A stretch of 64,000 nt of DNA from Actinomycetales bacterium (lineage in GTDB: Bacteria > Actinomycetota > Actinomycetes > Actinomycetales > Microbacteriaceae). Location of the stretch: positions 60,045 through 124,044 of the forward strand of contig JAATGV010000011.1 of the NCBI GenBank assembly GCA_015654475.1, read 5' to 3'. How positions within the stretch are numbered: the stretch's first letter is position 1; each line of letters begins with the position of its first letter. A program made the position numbers and the translations under genes. The notes beneath the pieces are model-generated. The model was not told the origin of the DNA, made no database searches, and saw nothing but the letters and a program-made list of their open reading frames with translations. Below, piece after piece: positions 1 to 8,946 of the stretch.

Positions 1-1
1 T

Positions 2-2392
2 TTGCCGCAGACGAAAGCGGTGCTCGCCAACCGGGCGGCGGCGGTCGGCATCGAACTCTACGAAGTCGACCCGGTATCCTGGGCGGTCAGCGGCGGACAA
101 CATGACGAGCGGATCCCCGAGGCATTCGGTGTGCTTATCCAGTACCCGGGAGCATCCGGGCGCATCTATGACGCTGCTTCGTCGATCGCGCTCCTGCACG
201 AGCGCGGGGCGTTGGCCGTGATGAGTGCCGATATTCTTGCGCTCACCCTGTTGACGCCGCCAGGCGAACTCGGGGCCGATATCGCCGTCGGGTCGACGCA
301 GCGTTTCGGAGTACCGATGGGGTTCGGGGGCCCGCATGCCGGCTACCTTGCGGTGCGTGCCGGGCTGGAGCGCCAGCTGCCCGGACGGCTCGTCGGCGTA
401 TCCCACGATGCCGATGGTGCCCCCGCTTATCGACTCAGTCTGCAAACCCGCGAGCAGCATATTCGTCGCGAGAAGGCAACCTCGAATATCTGTACCGCGC
501 AGGTCCTGCTTGCCGTGATGGCTTCGATGTACGCCGTGTACCACGGCCCGGATGGTCTGCGCGAAATCGCTCTCGACGTTGCGCGCAAGGCGGCTCGGCT
601 TGGCACGGCTCTTGAAACTGCCGGAATCGGGCTTGTGCATCCCGCGTTCTTTGACACTCTGCAAGTACGTACGAATCCGGGTCTCGCCGGCGCCGTGGTT
701 GAGCGCGGCCACGACCAAGGGCTGAACTTGTGGCTCGTTGATGAGTCCACGGTCCAGCTTTCTGTGGATGAGACCACAACAGACAGAGACCTCGAGCGGG
801 TACTCCGTGTGTTCGGCCTCCAAGATGCAGCTGTCGAAATGCCAGGCAGCAGCGAAACTCAGACTCGCCTGCCTGGGGCACTAGAGCGATCCACTGCCTA
901 CCTGGAACACCCGGTGTTCAACAGCTATCACTCCGAAACTGCGATGATGCGCTATCTCAAGCGTCTCGCCGACAGCGACTACGCGCTCGATCGGGGGATG
1001 ATTCCGCTCGGCTCATGCACCATGAAACTCAACTCAGCCACAGAAATGGCGGCGATAACATGGCCAGAGTTCGCAAACATCCATCCATTCGCTCCCGCTG
1101 ACCAGGTGGGCGGATATCTCGACCTGATCGGCGACCTGCAACGCTGGCTGTGCGAATTGACCGGCTATGACGCGGTCAGCTTGCAGCCCAACGCAGGCTC
1201 GCAGGGTGAACTGTCAGGGCTGCTCGCCATTCGCGGCTACCATCGCTCGCGTGGCGACGATCAACGCACCGTCTGCCTGATCCCGTCAAGTGCGCATGGC
1301 ACAAACGCCGCATCTGCGGTGCTTGCCGGCATGAAAGTGGTTGTGGTGGCCTGTGACGACGAGGGAAACGTCGACGTGGACGATCTCGCGGCCAAGATCG
1401 CGGAACACGCCGATGATCTCGCGGCCCTGATGATCACCTACCCGTCCACGCACGGGGTGTACGAGCAGCGGGTCTCCGGGATTTGCGCGGCGGTACATGA
1501 GGCCGGCGGCCAAGTGTATATCGACGGGGCCAACCTCAATGCGTTGGTCGGGTTTGCCCGCCCAGGCGAGTTCGGCGGCGACGTGTCGCACCTGAACCTG
1601 CACAAGACATTCTGCATACCGCACGGTGGGGGCGGGCCAGGTGTTGGTCCTGTTGCCGCACGCTCGCACCTTGCACCATTTTTGCCCGGCCATCCGCTTG
1701 CCCAGAGCGGTTCCCGAGAGAATCCGGTCTCGGCTGCGCCGTTCGGTTCGCCGTCGATTCTGCCCATCTCGTGGGCATACGTACGGATGATGGGCGCGAG
1801 CGGTTTGCGTGCGGCGACCGCCTCGGCGGTGCTTGCGGCGAACTACATCGCGGTGCGCCTCTCCGACGACTACCCGATCCTCTATACGGGTGAAGGCGGT
1901 CGGGTGGCACACGAGTGCATTCTCGATCTTCGCCCGCTCACGCATGACACGGGTGTGACTGTGGATGATGTGGCCAAGCGCCTCGTCGACTACGGCTTCC
2001 ATGCACCGACGATGAGCTTTCCGGTACCGGGCACGCTCATGGTCGAGCCAACCGAATCGGAGGACAAGGCCGAACTCGATCGGTTCGTCGACGCCATGCG
2101 ACACATCAAGGCGGAGGCGCTCGCCGTGGCTGCCGGCGTGTGGCCCGCCGACGACAACCCGCTTGTTGGTGCGCCGCACACGGCCCGGTCTGTGACCGCT
2201 ACTGACTGGACCCATCCGTATTCTCGTGAGCTAGCCGCCTATCCGTTTGCGCTCGACCCGGATTCGGGCGAACTGCGCTCGGAGGTGGCGCGGCAGAAAT
2301 ACTGGCCGCCGGTGCGCCGTATCGATGGCGTGTTCGGCGACCGCAACTTGGTGTGCTCGTGCCCGCCGCCGGCCAGTTTCGTCGAGGTGTAG
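2..2392 (+). CDS. gcvP: Glycine dehydrogenase (decarboxylating), P protein, 5'-truncated
   Basis: PLP-dependent P protein of the glycine cleavage system, which decarboxylates glycine and passes the aminomethyl group to lipoylated H protein. About 796 residues are present against roughly 950 in the family, so the N-terminal portion lies outside the window and the first codon here is not a start. The PLP-binding lysine is visible in [16 protein letters not shown] (Lys codon at 1604-1606), and the C-terminal half has the usual GSCTMKLN and QPNAGSQGE motifs. It ends with TAG at 2390. Upstream partners such as gcvT or gcvH cannot be seen. The family assignment is certain. Confidence 0.96.
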   Translation: MPQTKAVLANRAAAVGIELYEVDPVSWAVSGGQHDERIPEAFGVLIQYPGASGRIYDAASSIALLHERGALAVMSADILALTLLTPPGELGADIAVGSTQRFGVPMGFGGPHAGYLAVRAGLERQLPGRLVGVSHDADGAPAYRLSLQTREQHIRREKATSNICTAQVLLAVMASMYAVYHGPDGLREIALDVARKAARLGTALETAGIGLVHPAFFDTLQVRTNPGLAGAVVERGHDQGLNLWLVDESTVQLSVDETTTDRDLERVLRVFGLQDAAVEMPGSSETQTRLPGALERSTAYLEHPVFNSYHSETAMMRYLKRLADSDYALDRGMIPLGSCTMKLNSATEMAAITWPEFANIHPFAPADQVGGYLDLIGDLQRWLCELTGYDAVSLQPNAGSQGELSGLLAIRGYHRSRGDDQRTVCLIPSSAHGTNAASAVLAGMKVVVVACDDEGNVDVDDLAAKIAEHADDLAALMITYPSTHGVYEQRVSGICAAVHEAGGQVYIDGANLNALVGFARPGEFGGDVSHLNLHKTFCIPHGGGGPGVGPVAARSHLAPFLPGHPLAQSGSRENPVSAAPFGSPSILPISWAYVRMMGASGLRAATASAVLAANYIAVRLSDDYPILYTGEGGRVAHECILDLRPLTHDTGVTVDDVAKRLVDYGFHAPTMSFPVPGTLMVEPTESEDKAELDRFVDAMRHIKAEALAVAAGVWPADDNPLVGAPHTARSVTATDWTHPYSRELAAYPFALDPDSGELRSEVARQKYWPPVRRIDGVFGDRNLVCSCPPPASFVEV

Positions 2393-2399
2393 CGCGGCG

Positions 2400-2439
2400 G
2401 GGGCGCCGTTGCGCCTGGGTGGCCTTTCGTAGGCGCCCC
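2400..2439 (+). terminator. Hairpin after gcvP
   Basis: GGGGCGCC at 2400-2407 pairs perfectly with GGCGCCCC at 2432-2439, starting 8 bases after the gcvP stop. There is no T-run, only a GGTTGTT-type repeat at about 2445-2468, so it is a plausible but not classical terminator. Confidence 0.45.
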
Positions 2440-2506
2440 ACGCGTTTGGTTGTTGGTTGTTGGTTGTGTGTAGCATGTCGCGTGTTGAGGTGGGTATGCG
2501 CGCGCT

Positions 2507-2671
2507 TGCGTGGTTCAGTGCTGCTTTCGACGCGTGTGTGTATGTGCAGACGCCCCCACTCGAATGCCAGCCTGGTGTCGTCCTGACGTTGTCGAACAGG
2601 GGTTTTGTCGGTGGGCGTGGGGTGTGTGGCGGTTCGGATGGGGGCGTCTGCTTCAAAGTGGCCTGGAACCC
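2507..2671 (+). repeat. 165-bp direct repeat, copy 1
   Basis: This copy matches 6714-6878 with 4 mismatches in 165 positions and lies in the same orientation. Each copy contains a 106-bp core bounded by a perfect 13-bp inverted pair: GCAGACGCCCCCA at 2546-2558 and TGGGGGCGTCTGC at 2639-2651. It sits between convergent gcvP and the FtsX-like permease. No plausible protein is encoded on either strand. Together the two copies bracket the whole secreted-peptide/ABC cassette. Confidence 0.93.
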
Positions 2672-2690
2672 CGTGAGGCCATGGTCGGTG

Positions 2691-3779
2691 CTACGACCCT
2701 TTGAATGTTTCGAGAACGCCGTTTCGTGTAAGAGAGAACAGCCCGATGGGTGGAAGCAGAAGCAGGAGCGCGTTGAGACGCGCATAGTCCAGGAGGGTGA
2801 GTTGAAGGGCAACTGGGCCGAGCTCGCCGTGCATGATTACGAGCGCGACCATAACCCCGAATTGGATAGGTAGAAGGATTGCTGCAAGTAGTTCGACGCT
2901 GAGTTGCAAAATGAGGCCAGGCCTGGTGACGCCGAGAAGTCGGTAGAGGGAGTATTCGGTGCGGCGGGCCATGAGCAGGGTGAGCGCGACGATTATCAGC
3001 ACGGTCGCGCCCACAACCGGCCCGAGCGAGCTTGCCCGTTGGTGAAGCTCCTGACGCGGGGTGAGGCCAGTGCTCGCATCAACAAAGTAGGGGGTTACAT
3101 AGGTTTCGCTCGGCGTAGAGAACCAACCGGAGTTGAGCAGCTTTGCCACGTCGTTCTCGGCCCCGGGTGTTGCCTCGACGAGGCACGAGGTGATGGTGGC
3201 ATCCGGCCGTTGGATGCGAAGTGCGCGGGTGTCGTAGGGTGTATTTCGCGTGGATGGTGGCGCGACTTGCGCGATCAATAGATTTTCGAACTTTCCGGAA
3301 TCCTTGATGTTCAGGTAGCTGTCCGAGACGAGGCCATATTGGGTGGAGAGTTGCGCTCCGGCGATAGCGGTGCCGGGGCTGCCTGGCTTCGCGAGTTCCG
3401 GCCAAAGAACCTGGGCAACATTCGGTGTACCGACCATGATGGTCATACTCCGCGTCGGAAGGGCTCCGGAGTCCGCGACGACACTGGGGGCAAGTCCTCC
3501 GGCATGGTCAATTCCCGGGATGTTATTCAGCGCCTCGCATTCGGAGCCAGAAAGGTAGGCGCCCCTGTCCGCAGTGACGGTAATGACGTTGACGCCTTTT
3601 CCAACAAGAGTGTCGAATCTGCCCGTGATGTCAGCCGCCTGCCACGCGGTCGCCAGGCACACTCCGCAGCCGATGATGGCGCTAAGAGCGACCAGAGCGA
3701 TGGTTTGGCCCCAATGGGCGGCAAGATTTCGCCCAGCTTCGCCAATCAATACTGTCGTGTTCCACCGTCGTCGAGGCAT
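2691..3779 (-). CDS. FtsX/MacB-type ABC transporter permease
   Basis: A 362-residue membrane subunit with the MacB/FtsX topology: one N-terminal transmembrane segment (about residues 23-48), a large extracytoplasmic domain (about 50-255), and three C-terminal segments (about 258-280, 298-322, 325-352). It is the last gene of a five-gene minus-strand unit and starts 6 bases after the ATPase stop. FtsX-like permeases of this type usually drive a periplasmic adaptor or extrude peptides and lipids by mechanotransmission, rather than forming a classical channel. The substrate is unknown. From the context I infer export of, or immunity to, the small secreted peptide encoded upstream. Confidence 0.8.
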   Translation of the reverse strand: MPRRRWNTTVLIGEAGRNLAAHWGQTIALVALSAIIGCGVCLATAWQAADITGRFDTLVGKGVNVITVTADRGAYLSGSECEALNNIPGIDHAGGLAPSVVADSGALPTRSMTIMVGTPNVAQVLWPELAKPGSPGTAIAGAQLSTQYGLVSDSYLNIKDSGKFENLLIAQVAPPSTRNTPYDTRALRIQRPDATITSCLVEATPGAENDVAKLLNSGWFSTPSETYVTPYFVDASTGLTPRQELHQRASSLGPVVGATVLIIVALTLLMARRTEYSLYRLLGVTRPGLILQLSVELLAAILLPIQFGVMVALVIMHGELGPVALQLTLLDYARLNALLLLLPPIGLFSLTRNGVLETFKGS

Positions 3780-3785
3780 GTGTTG

Positions 3786-4403
3786 TCATACCTCCCGAAG
3801 TGCGCCGTTTTCGAGCACACAGATTTGGCTGCAGCGATTGGCTACCTCGGCATCATGGGTAGCCAAGATCACAAGTCGGCCGAGCTTGCAGGCGCTTAGT
3901 AGAGCATCGGTGACGAGCGTTGCCGATGCCCGGTCGAGGGACGCAGTCGGTTCGTCGGCGAGTATCAGCGGGGCGTCAGTGACGATGCTTCGTGCGACGG
4001 CGACGCGTTGACGTTCACCGCCCGAGAGCGCGGAGACTCGTTGAGCGCCGAGGTGGGTGATGTCTAGTTCGCGCATGATGTTTGTCGCGGCCTCGCGCGC
4101 TGAAGCTCGACTGAGTCCAACCGCGAGCGCGCCAAGCGCGACGTTGTCGAGCGCAGTACGTCGGGGTAACAATGGTGAGCTTTGAACCACCCAGGCTGGT
4201 GACTCGCTTAACGTGGGCTCAACGTGCCGGCTGCCGCTGCCGATGTCGACGAGTCCAGCGATCACGCCAAGCAAGGTCGACTTCCCTGCGCCCGACGGCC
4301 CCATGAGCGCGTAGCTGAGTGACGAGTCGAATTGGGCGCTGAGCCCATCGAGAACCGTGCGTTCGCCGAATGCGACTTGGACGGAGGTCAGGGTTATTCG
4401 CAT
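3786..4403 (-). CDS. LolD/MacB-type ABC transporter ATPase
   Basis: A 205-residue nucleotide-binding subunit, compact as is usual for the LolD/MacB family. It has Walker A GPSGAGKST at residues 35-43, the signature LSGGERQ at 126-132, Walker B LILADE at 146-151, and an H-loop in LATHDAEVA. Its ATG lies inside the 3' end of the adaptor gene (10-base overlap, 4394-4403), which suggests translational coupling. It should energise the FtsX-like permease immediately downstream. Assignment to the ABC family is certain; the substrate is not visible. Confidence 0.9.
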   Translation of the reverse strand: MRITLTSVQVAFGERTVLDGLSAQFDSSLSYALMGPSGAGKSTLLGVIAGLVDIGSGSRHVEPTLSESPAWVVQSSPLLPRRTALDNVALGALAVGLSRASAREAATNIMRELDITHLGAQRVSALSGGERQRVAVARSIVTDAPLILADEPTASLDRASATLVTDALLSACKLGRLVILATHDAEVANRCSQICVLENGALREV

Positions 4404-5563
4404 GTGCGAATATCTGCCGGGGGCGCAATTGCCACGCTGTCAGAGGCACCTAACTGCCCCGTGACGATGAGGGATCCAACATTCTGTGACACGATGGCAA
4501 TCTCAACGCCGCGCGGAGCACTACTTGTGCTGCTTCGGGAAGCAACACACGTCTTGCTGTTCGCGTCGGTGAAGACGGCGTCGGTGGGCACTACTAGCTG
4601 CCCCTGTTTCGCGGCTGACGTGAGTGCGGCGGAGACTTTGGTCGCATCGGAAGAAACCAGCTTGCTGAGAGTTTTGATGCCCATACTGCTGGCAGCCGAA
4701 CGTTGCGTGTTGAGCTCGATTTTCGTATCTCCCACGTAGAGCGCCTGGTCGGTTTCAGCGGTAATCGTATCGGCGGCTGATGGGGCGGTATTGGTGGCCT
4801 CTGATTCATCCTGCCCGCTATCACCACCTCTGGCTTCGGCGATCAAAGTGGCCGATATGAGTTTCTGATTCTGCGTGATGACGGGTTGGCCTGCCGCAGG
4901 AGCGGGGGCACCAGGAGTGAGGTCGACTTCACCAATCGAAATGGAGTGAGCGGGAAGGAAGACCACCCACGCAGGCTCGAACGAGCTGACTTTGGTTGTG
5001 ACACCGATATCGCCTGCGTAGTCACGAACGGCGGTCAATGTCTTTTGTGTGAAGGTCTTGCCTTGCGTCACCGTGTACCCGATGTCTGCGAGCCACGTGT
5101 TGAGCGCTGCGACGTCGGTTCCGGAGTCTCCACGAGATAGTGAGCGCCACAAAGGAGTCTTTCCGGCAAATGCACGCCGCTGCACTCCCGACACGGTGGC
5201 GACGATATCGCCGTCGGCGAGGCGTGAACCAGCAGCAACATTCACTGACTGAACGGTGCCTTCCCAAGAAGGGCTGACCACGGGTGTTCCGGATCCCCAT
5301 TCCAAGGCAAGGCTGATGCGCTCCCGAACTGTGGTCGTGTTTTCCCGCACCGGTTGCCAAACTGTTGTCGAGGAGGTCAGCTCAGTTGAGTTGGATGTGC
5401 TGCTGAGATAGGCGAATGCCGCGAGCGGTGCACACAGCCAGACGACGATGCCAAGGATCAGCGCGGTGCGAAGCACGGCAGAAGGCGGCTTTCTCTGAGC
5501 GTGATGCTGCTGTTTCTCGGCTCTGACTGCCGAGTCTGGCTGCCTCCCGTCAGCAACGGTCAT
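4394..5563 (-). CDS. HlyD-type adaptor with peptidoglycan-binding domain
   Basis: Start chosen at 5563, because the ATG forms an ATGA overlap with the stop of the upstream lipoprotein gene; the open frame extends further upstream but is not needed. The 389-residue product has one N-terminal transmembrane segment (about 31-53), a biotinyl-lipoyl-like half motif (about 102-124), a PG_binding_1-type domain (about 139-190, with LSRGDSGTDVAALNTWL), and a mainly beta C-terminal part. In Gram-positive bacteria such proteins link a MacB-like ABC pump to the cell wall. It fits as the adaptor of the following ATPase/permease pair. Confidence 0.8.
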   Translation of the reverse strand: MTVADGRQPDSAVRAEKQQHHAQRKPPSAVLRTALILGIVVWLCAPLAAFAYLSSTSNSTELTSSTTVWQPVRENTTTVRERISLALEWGSGTPVVSPSWEGTVQSVNVAAGSRLADGDIVATVSGVQRRAFAGKTPLWRSLSRGDSGTDVAALNTWLADIGYTVTQGKTFTQKTLTAVRDYAGDIGVTTKVSSFEPAWVVFLPAHSISIGEVDLTPGAPAPAAGQPVITQNQKLISATLIAEARGGDSGQDESEATNTAPSAADTITAETDQALYVGDTKIELNTQRSAASSMGIKTLSKLVSSDATKVSAALTSAAKQGQLVVPTDAVFTDANSKTCVASRSSTSSAPRGVEIAIVSQNVGSLIVTGQLGASDSVAIAPPADIRTCE

Positions 5564-6216
5564 GACGCCAGTTGCCAGACGGTGACATCGGGAAAGAGCT
5601 TCGGGATCGTGTTGTCGAAGCATTTTTCTGCGGTTTTCGCCTGGTCGGATTGCACTCCGTTGATGAGGGGATTCTCGCCTAGGAAGTCGGCGTATACGGT
5701 GACAGTGCTTGGCAGCGTGTAGCCCGCGTCGGCCATACATGCCAGCGCCGCCTGTCTGAGTCCCTCGTCCATCCGCTTTGGAGCAGTGGCAGAATAGTCT
5801 GTGTTCAACGGTTCCCAGTACCGGTTACGACACTCATCCTGCTCCGCATATGTCTTGTCGTCGGTTTCGCGTCCATTCGCGTCGACACCAAAGAGATAGC
5901 TGACTCCATCAACTGGGCTGACCGAAAACTCGGCAATGTCGAAGCCGCGCGTGGTGAGGCATTCGCTGTATTTCTGGAATGCGTCTTCGTATTCGGCGGC
6001 TGTCACCTCGCCGTCTTCGAGCATGGCGGCCTGCTCTGTGCGCCCGTCCTCTGCTAGCTGTTTGGCGTCGGCACGAATGTCGTCAGCCGTCAGGCTTGAA
6101 GCCGATGAATCGTCCTGAGAACAAGAGGTCAACGTGAGCGTTGCTGTGACGGCACACAGTGCGGTCACAGCAACGCGTAGCGTCGTCGTTATGACGCGTG
6201 CCACGTGGTTCCCCAT
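5560..6216 (-). CDS. Small lipoprotein of the ABC/peptide cassette
   Basis: 218 residues with a basic N-terminus, a hydrophobic stretch and the lipobox LTSC (Cys32), so it is probably membrane-anchored on the outer face. The mature part is acidic and carries several cysteines (for example YSECL, DECRNRYW, LACMADAGY, EKCFDN). I do not recognise a family. The gene overlaps the secreted-peptide gene by 28 bases at the ATG start; an alternative GTG at 6204, just after a GGGGAA, would overlap by 16. Its stop overlaps the adaptor start. By position it could be an immunity or accessory factor, but that is inference. Confidence 0.72.
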   Translation of the reverse strand: MGNHVARVITTTLRVAVTALCAVTATLTLTSCSQDDSSASSLTADDIRADAKQLAEDGRTEQAAMLEDGEVTAAEYEDAFQKYSECLTTRGFDIAEFSVSPVDGVSYLFGVDANGRETDDKTYAEQDECRNRYWEPLNTDYSATAPKRMDEGLRQAALACMADAGYTLPSTVTVYADFLGENPLINGVQSDQAKTAEKCFDNTIPKLFPDVTVWQLAS

Positions 6217-6554
6217 TGGTGAGCGGTTGCGTGCGAGTAGCTGCCAGTCTTGGAGACAGAGCCTGAGATGCTATTACCTGCCGTGGAGAAGGTATACGTC
6301 ACTGTTCCAATGGTGATGCGCGATTTCACCGGAGGTTTGGAGAAGCAAAGTGCTGTGCCGGGGATGGATGTGCTCGCCTTGGTTACGCTGCCACTCTTCC
6401 CCCCGACGCCGGTAACTGTCTGTTGGGTGCATCCCGACGGTGTGGATTTGTAAACTATGCACGAGTCGGCGAATGCCGGGCCTGCTGTGAGCAAGACACT
6501 GGCGACGATAGCGGTTGCTCCCACACCCAACTTGCCGCGAAGTGTTTTCATCAT
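6189..6554 (-). CDS. Small secreted cysteine-containing peptide, bacteriocin-like candidate
   Basis: Start at 6554 (ATG ATG AAA), 7 bases after a strong GGGGGA ribosome-binding site; the longer upstream frame lacks one. The 121-residue product has a signal peptide ending AGPAFA (cleavage near residue 29). The mature part is about 92 residues, Ser/Thr/Gly-rich, with Cys at 32, 42 and 70 and an aromatic/His C-terminus ending HQWGTTWHAS. It is first in an operon with a lipoprotein, a wall-anchored adaptor and an ABC pump, the layout of lactococcin-972-type bacteriocin loci. The sequence is not a clear member of that family, so bacteriocin function is a hypothesis. Confidence 0.65.
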   Translation of the reverse strand: MMKTLRGKLGVGATAIVASVLLTAGPAFADSCIVYKSTPSGCTQQTVTGVGGKSGSVTKASTSIPGTALCFSKPPVKSRITIGTVTYTFSTAGNSISGSVSKTGSYSHATAHQWGTTWHAS

Positions 6555-6713
6555 GAATATTTCCCCCATTTCTTTTTCCGTGAGGCCGCATACCTACAAG
6601 CCCCGGGATACTGCGCTCCGGCAGCTCCCCCCCCGAAGGGAGATTATCAGGCCCTCACCCCCCCGTCTCAACCTGACCCCATGTTCTGTGGATAAGTGTG
6701 AACTACGACCATC
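6555..6713. other. Upstream region of the peptide/ABC operon
   Basis: This region holds the ribosome-binding site of the secreted-peptide gene (about 6562-6567 on the minus strand) and presumably its promoter. C- and G-runs around 6627-6660 could form a small hairpin. A single TGTGGATAA (6687-6695) matches a DnaA box but is isolated. No gene is seen. Together with the repeat at 6714-6878 and the stretch up to 6991 it makes a gap of more than 400 bases without coding sequence. Confidence 0.5.
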
Positions 6714-6878
6714 TGCGTGGTTCAGTGCTGCTTTCGACGCGTGTGTGTATGTGCAGACGCCCCCACGCGAAGGCCAGCCTGGCGTCGTCCTGACGTTGTC
6801 GAACAGGGGTTTTGTCGGTGGGCGTGGGGTGTGTGGCGGTTCGGATGGGGGCGTCTGCTTCAAAGCGGCCTGGAACCC
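6714..6878 (+). repeat. 165-bp direct repeat, copy 2
   Basis: Second copy of the element at 2507-2671, same orientation, 4 substitutions. The 13-bp inverted pair is intact: GCAGACGCCCCCA at 6753-6765 and TGGGGGCGTCTGC at 6846-6858. The outer flanks of the two copies are unrelated, so the duplicated unit ends at the coordinates given. Confidence 0.93.
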
Positions 6879-6991
6879 GTCCGCTGCTGGCCTACGACGC
6901 ACCGTTTGCTTCCACTTCGGTACTTCGGTACTTCAGGCGCCTGGCCGCGTAGACACCTCGACGCATAGACGCATAGCGATACCGTTGTTTC

Positions 6992-7777
6992 ATGCTTGAA
7001 GAGGTTGCGTTGTCTGCCCCCGTCGATGTCATTGTTCGCATAGTCGACCTGGCGGGTGTGTTGGCGAACGCGATGCTCGGTGGTCTTGCGGCCCGCACGG
7101 CACGGCTCGACATTTTCGGTTTCGTTGTGCTGGCCATCGCGTCTGGTCTTGGCGGCGGCATCATTCGCGATGTGCTTCTCGGATCTGGTCCGGTTCTTGC
7201 TTTGACGAACCCGTTCTATTTATGGGTGGCGATTGCTGGCGCGCTTGTTGTCGCCGTGGTGCCGTTTCGTTCGCCAAGGTCGGCTTTTGTGCTCGTTGTG
7301 GTGGATGCGTCGGCCTTGGGATGTTGGGCGGCTGTCGGCACTCAGCGCGGGTTGTCTGCCGGCTTGGGTTGGCTTCCGGCCATTTTGCTTGGCGTTGTGA
7401 CTGCTGTGGGCGGCGGGATGGTGCGTGATTTGTTGCTTGTCCGTCGCCCTGCGGTGCTTGGCGGCAACACGTTGTATGCGACGAGCGCGCTGGTTGCTAC
7501 CGTGGTCGTCGTGGCCTTTTCGGCACTCGACCTGCCGATTGTGGGAACGATTGTTGCCCTTGTCATCGGCGCGACGCTGTCCCTCCTTGCCCGGCATTAC
7601 AAGTGGACGCTTCCGTTGGCGCCGTTGCTGACGGTCCCGGGATTGCGGGGGAACAAGTCTCCGCGGACGGCGACGTTCCAGGTGCGCACGACATCCATTC
7701 CCATCATCAAACGGCAAGAGGATGGTGCACAGACCGATCTCCAACAGGACGGCCCGGAGGAACCGCCTGCGCGCTAG
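6992..7777 (+). CDS. TRIC / UPF0126 family membrane protein
   Basis: 261 residues with two tandem UPF0126 units, each with three membrane spans. Each unit carries the hallmark glycine-rich motif: GLGGGIIRDVL near residues 53-63 and AVGGGMVRDLL near 138-148. The family is homologous to trimeric intracellular cation channels and includes E. coli YicG. The C-terminal ~45 residues are hydrophilic and likely cytoplasmic. It stands alone between the repeat element and a convergent broken protease gene. The ATG at 6992 was used; no strong ribosome-binding site is obvious. Confidence 0.88.
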   Translation: MLEEVALSAPVDVIVRIVDLAGVLANAMLGGLAARTARLDIFGFVVLAIASGLGGGIIRDVLLGSGPVLALTNPFYLWVAIAGALVVAVVPFRSPRSAFVLVVVDASALGCWAAVGTQRGLSAGLGWLPAILLGVVTAVGGGMVRDLLLVRRPAVLGGNTLYATSALVATVVVVAFSALDLPIVGTIVALVIGATLSLLARHYKWTLPLAPLLTVPGLRGNKSPRTATFQVRTTSIPIIKRQEDGAQTDLQQDGPEEPPAR

Positions 7778-7842
7778 CCGTGCCGCGAGCGCGCTACGAA
7801 GCGAAAGAAGGGTGTAAGGGCTCCCCGCTCAGAGGGGCGAGG

Positions 7843-8709
7843 CTATGAAAACACGCCGGGGAAGGTCGCCATCAGCCACGGCGCCAGCAGGGCGTAGCCG
7901 ACGAACGAGAATGCGTCGAGCAGAAAGTGCGCGATGACAAGGGGGGTGACGCGTCCCCATTTCTTGTAAGCCCAGACGAATACGAGGCCCATCACAGCGT
8001 TCCCGATGAATGGTCCGAATCCTTGATACAGGTGGTACGAGCCGCGCAACAGGGCACTGGAGACAAAAATTGCCGGCCAGCGCCACGAGAGCTGCCGGAG
8101 TCTTGTCACCAGGTAGCCGACGACGATGATTTCTTCGAGAAAGGCTGCCAGGGCTGCCTACGCAAGCAGAATCGGGATCGTCCACCAATGCTCGCCGAGG
8201 TTCGCGGCGACCACGTTGACGGTGATGCCCATGAGCCTGCCCAACCCGTAAAACGCGAGGCCAGGAATGCCGATGAGGGCTGCGAGCGCAAAGCCGCGCC
8301 CGATGTTGCGCCGAGCGGGATGCCAGGTCAATCCGATGCGCGCCCAGCCGGGCATCTTGGCGTCGCGCAACAGGTAGAGCGCGAGGGCGACGGGGAGAAG
8401 TGCGAAGGCGATGTCGACGACCTGGTAGATCAGATCGAGCCATTCTTTGGAGTTGACTGAATTGTTGAGCGAGGTGGACTGCGAACCGAGCGAGACGGTG
8501 GTCGTCAGCTTATCCAGGAGGGACAGGATGGCGTAGACCGCGCTCTTGCCGAGGGAGAGGCCGACGATGATCCACACCTCGATGCCTAGCTGACGCCTTT
8601 CCCGCGGCAGCCAGAGCGTCGTCGAGGAACTGGGGGCTTTCTGCGATTTGGGGCCGGGAGATGCTGCACCTTCGTCAGCTGGGCGATTTGGGAAAGGATG
8701 TGGATCCAT
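7843..8709 (-). pseudogene. CPBP (CAAX/Abi) glutamic protease with in-frame amber codon
   Basis: Two open segments in the same frame (8709-8161 and 8157-7843) are separated only by TAG at 8158-8160. The conceptual product reads ILLA-stop-AALAAFLEEIIVVGY. Immediately after the stop comes the first CPBP motif (Glu-Glu), followed by SALLRGSYHLYQG and HFLLDAF, the motif-2 and motif-3 histidines. Without readthrough the product loses all catalytic motifs. A single base change such as CAG or TGG to TAG would explain it. It may be a true nonsense mutation, a sequencing error or suppression. The start at 8709 (MDPHP) is a guess. Confidence 0.85.
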
Positions 8710-8820
8710 GCTGCAAGATCTTACGAGAAAGTGTTGAGGCCGGGTCATGATGGCGGTGGACATACCATCGAAGGCTCCGGTCGTGTGTTAAGACTAGATA
8801 ACGTTCGACGGGAATCTGCC

Positions 8821-8847
8821 TTGGGACTGCCAAAGCGGACCTATGCT
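8821..8847 (+). promoter_or_regulatory. Possible oppA promoter
   Basis: TTGGGA (8821-8826) and TATGCT (8842-8847) are 15 bases apart and about 100 bases upstream of oppA. The spacing is short, so this is only a candidate. Confidence 0.25.
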
Positions 8848-8946
8848 CTAAGCGTCGCGCCTTGGGTAGTGCCAGACGGCCACCACAGCGTGCCTTCAGG
8901 TTATGAGGCGCGGCGCACCAATTTCCTGTAGCAGAGAGGTGTGACT

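Noticed and set aside
2507..2671. Small protein encoded in the 165-bp repeat
   Set aside because: Both copies can be read in several frames, but the frames differ in length, lack ribosome-binding sites and show no coding pattern.
6687..6695. Perfect DnaA box TGTGGATAA
   Set aside because: A single box without neighbours, dnaA or dnaN; expected by chance, so not an origin.
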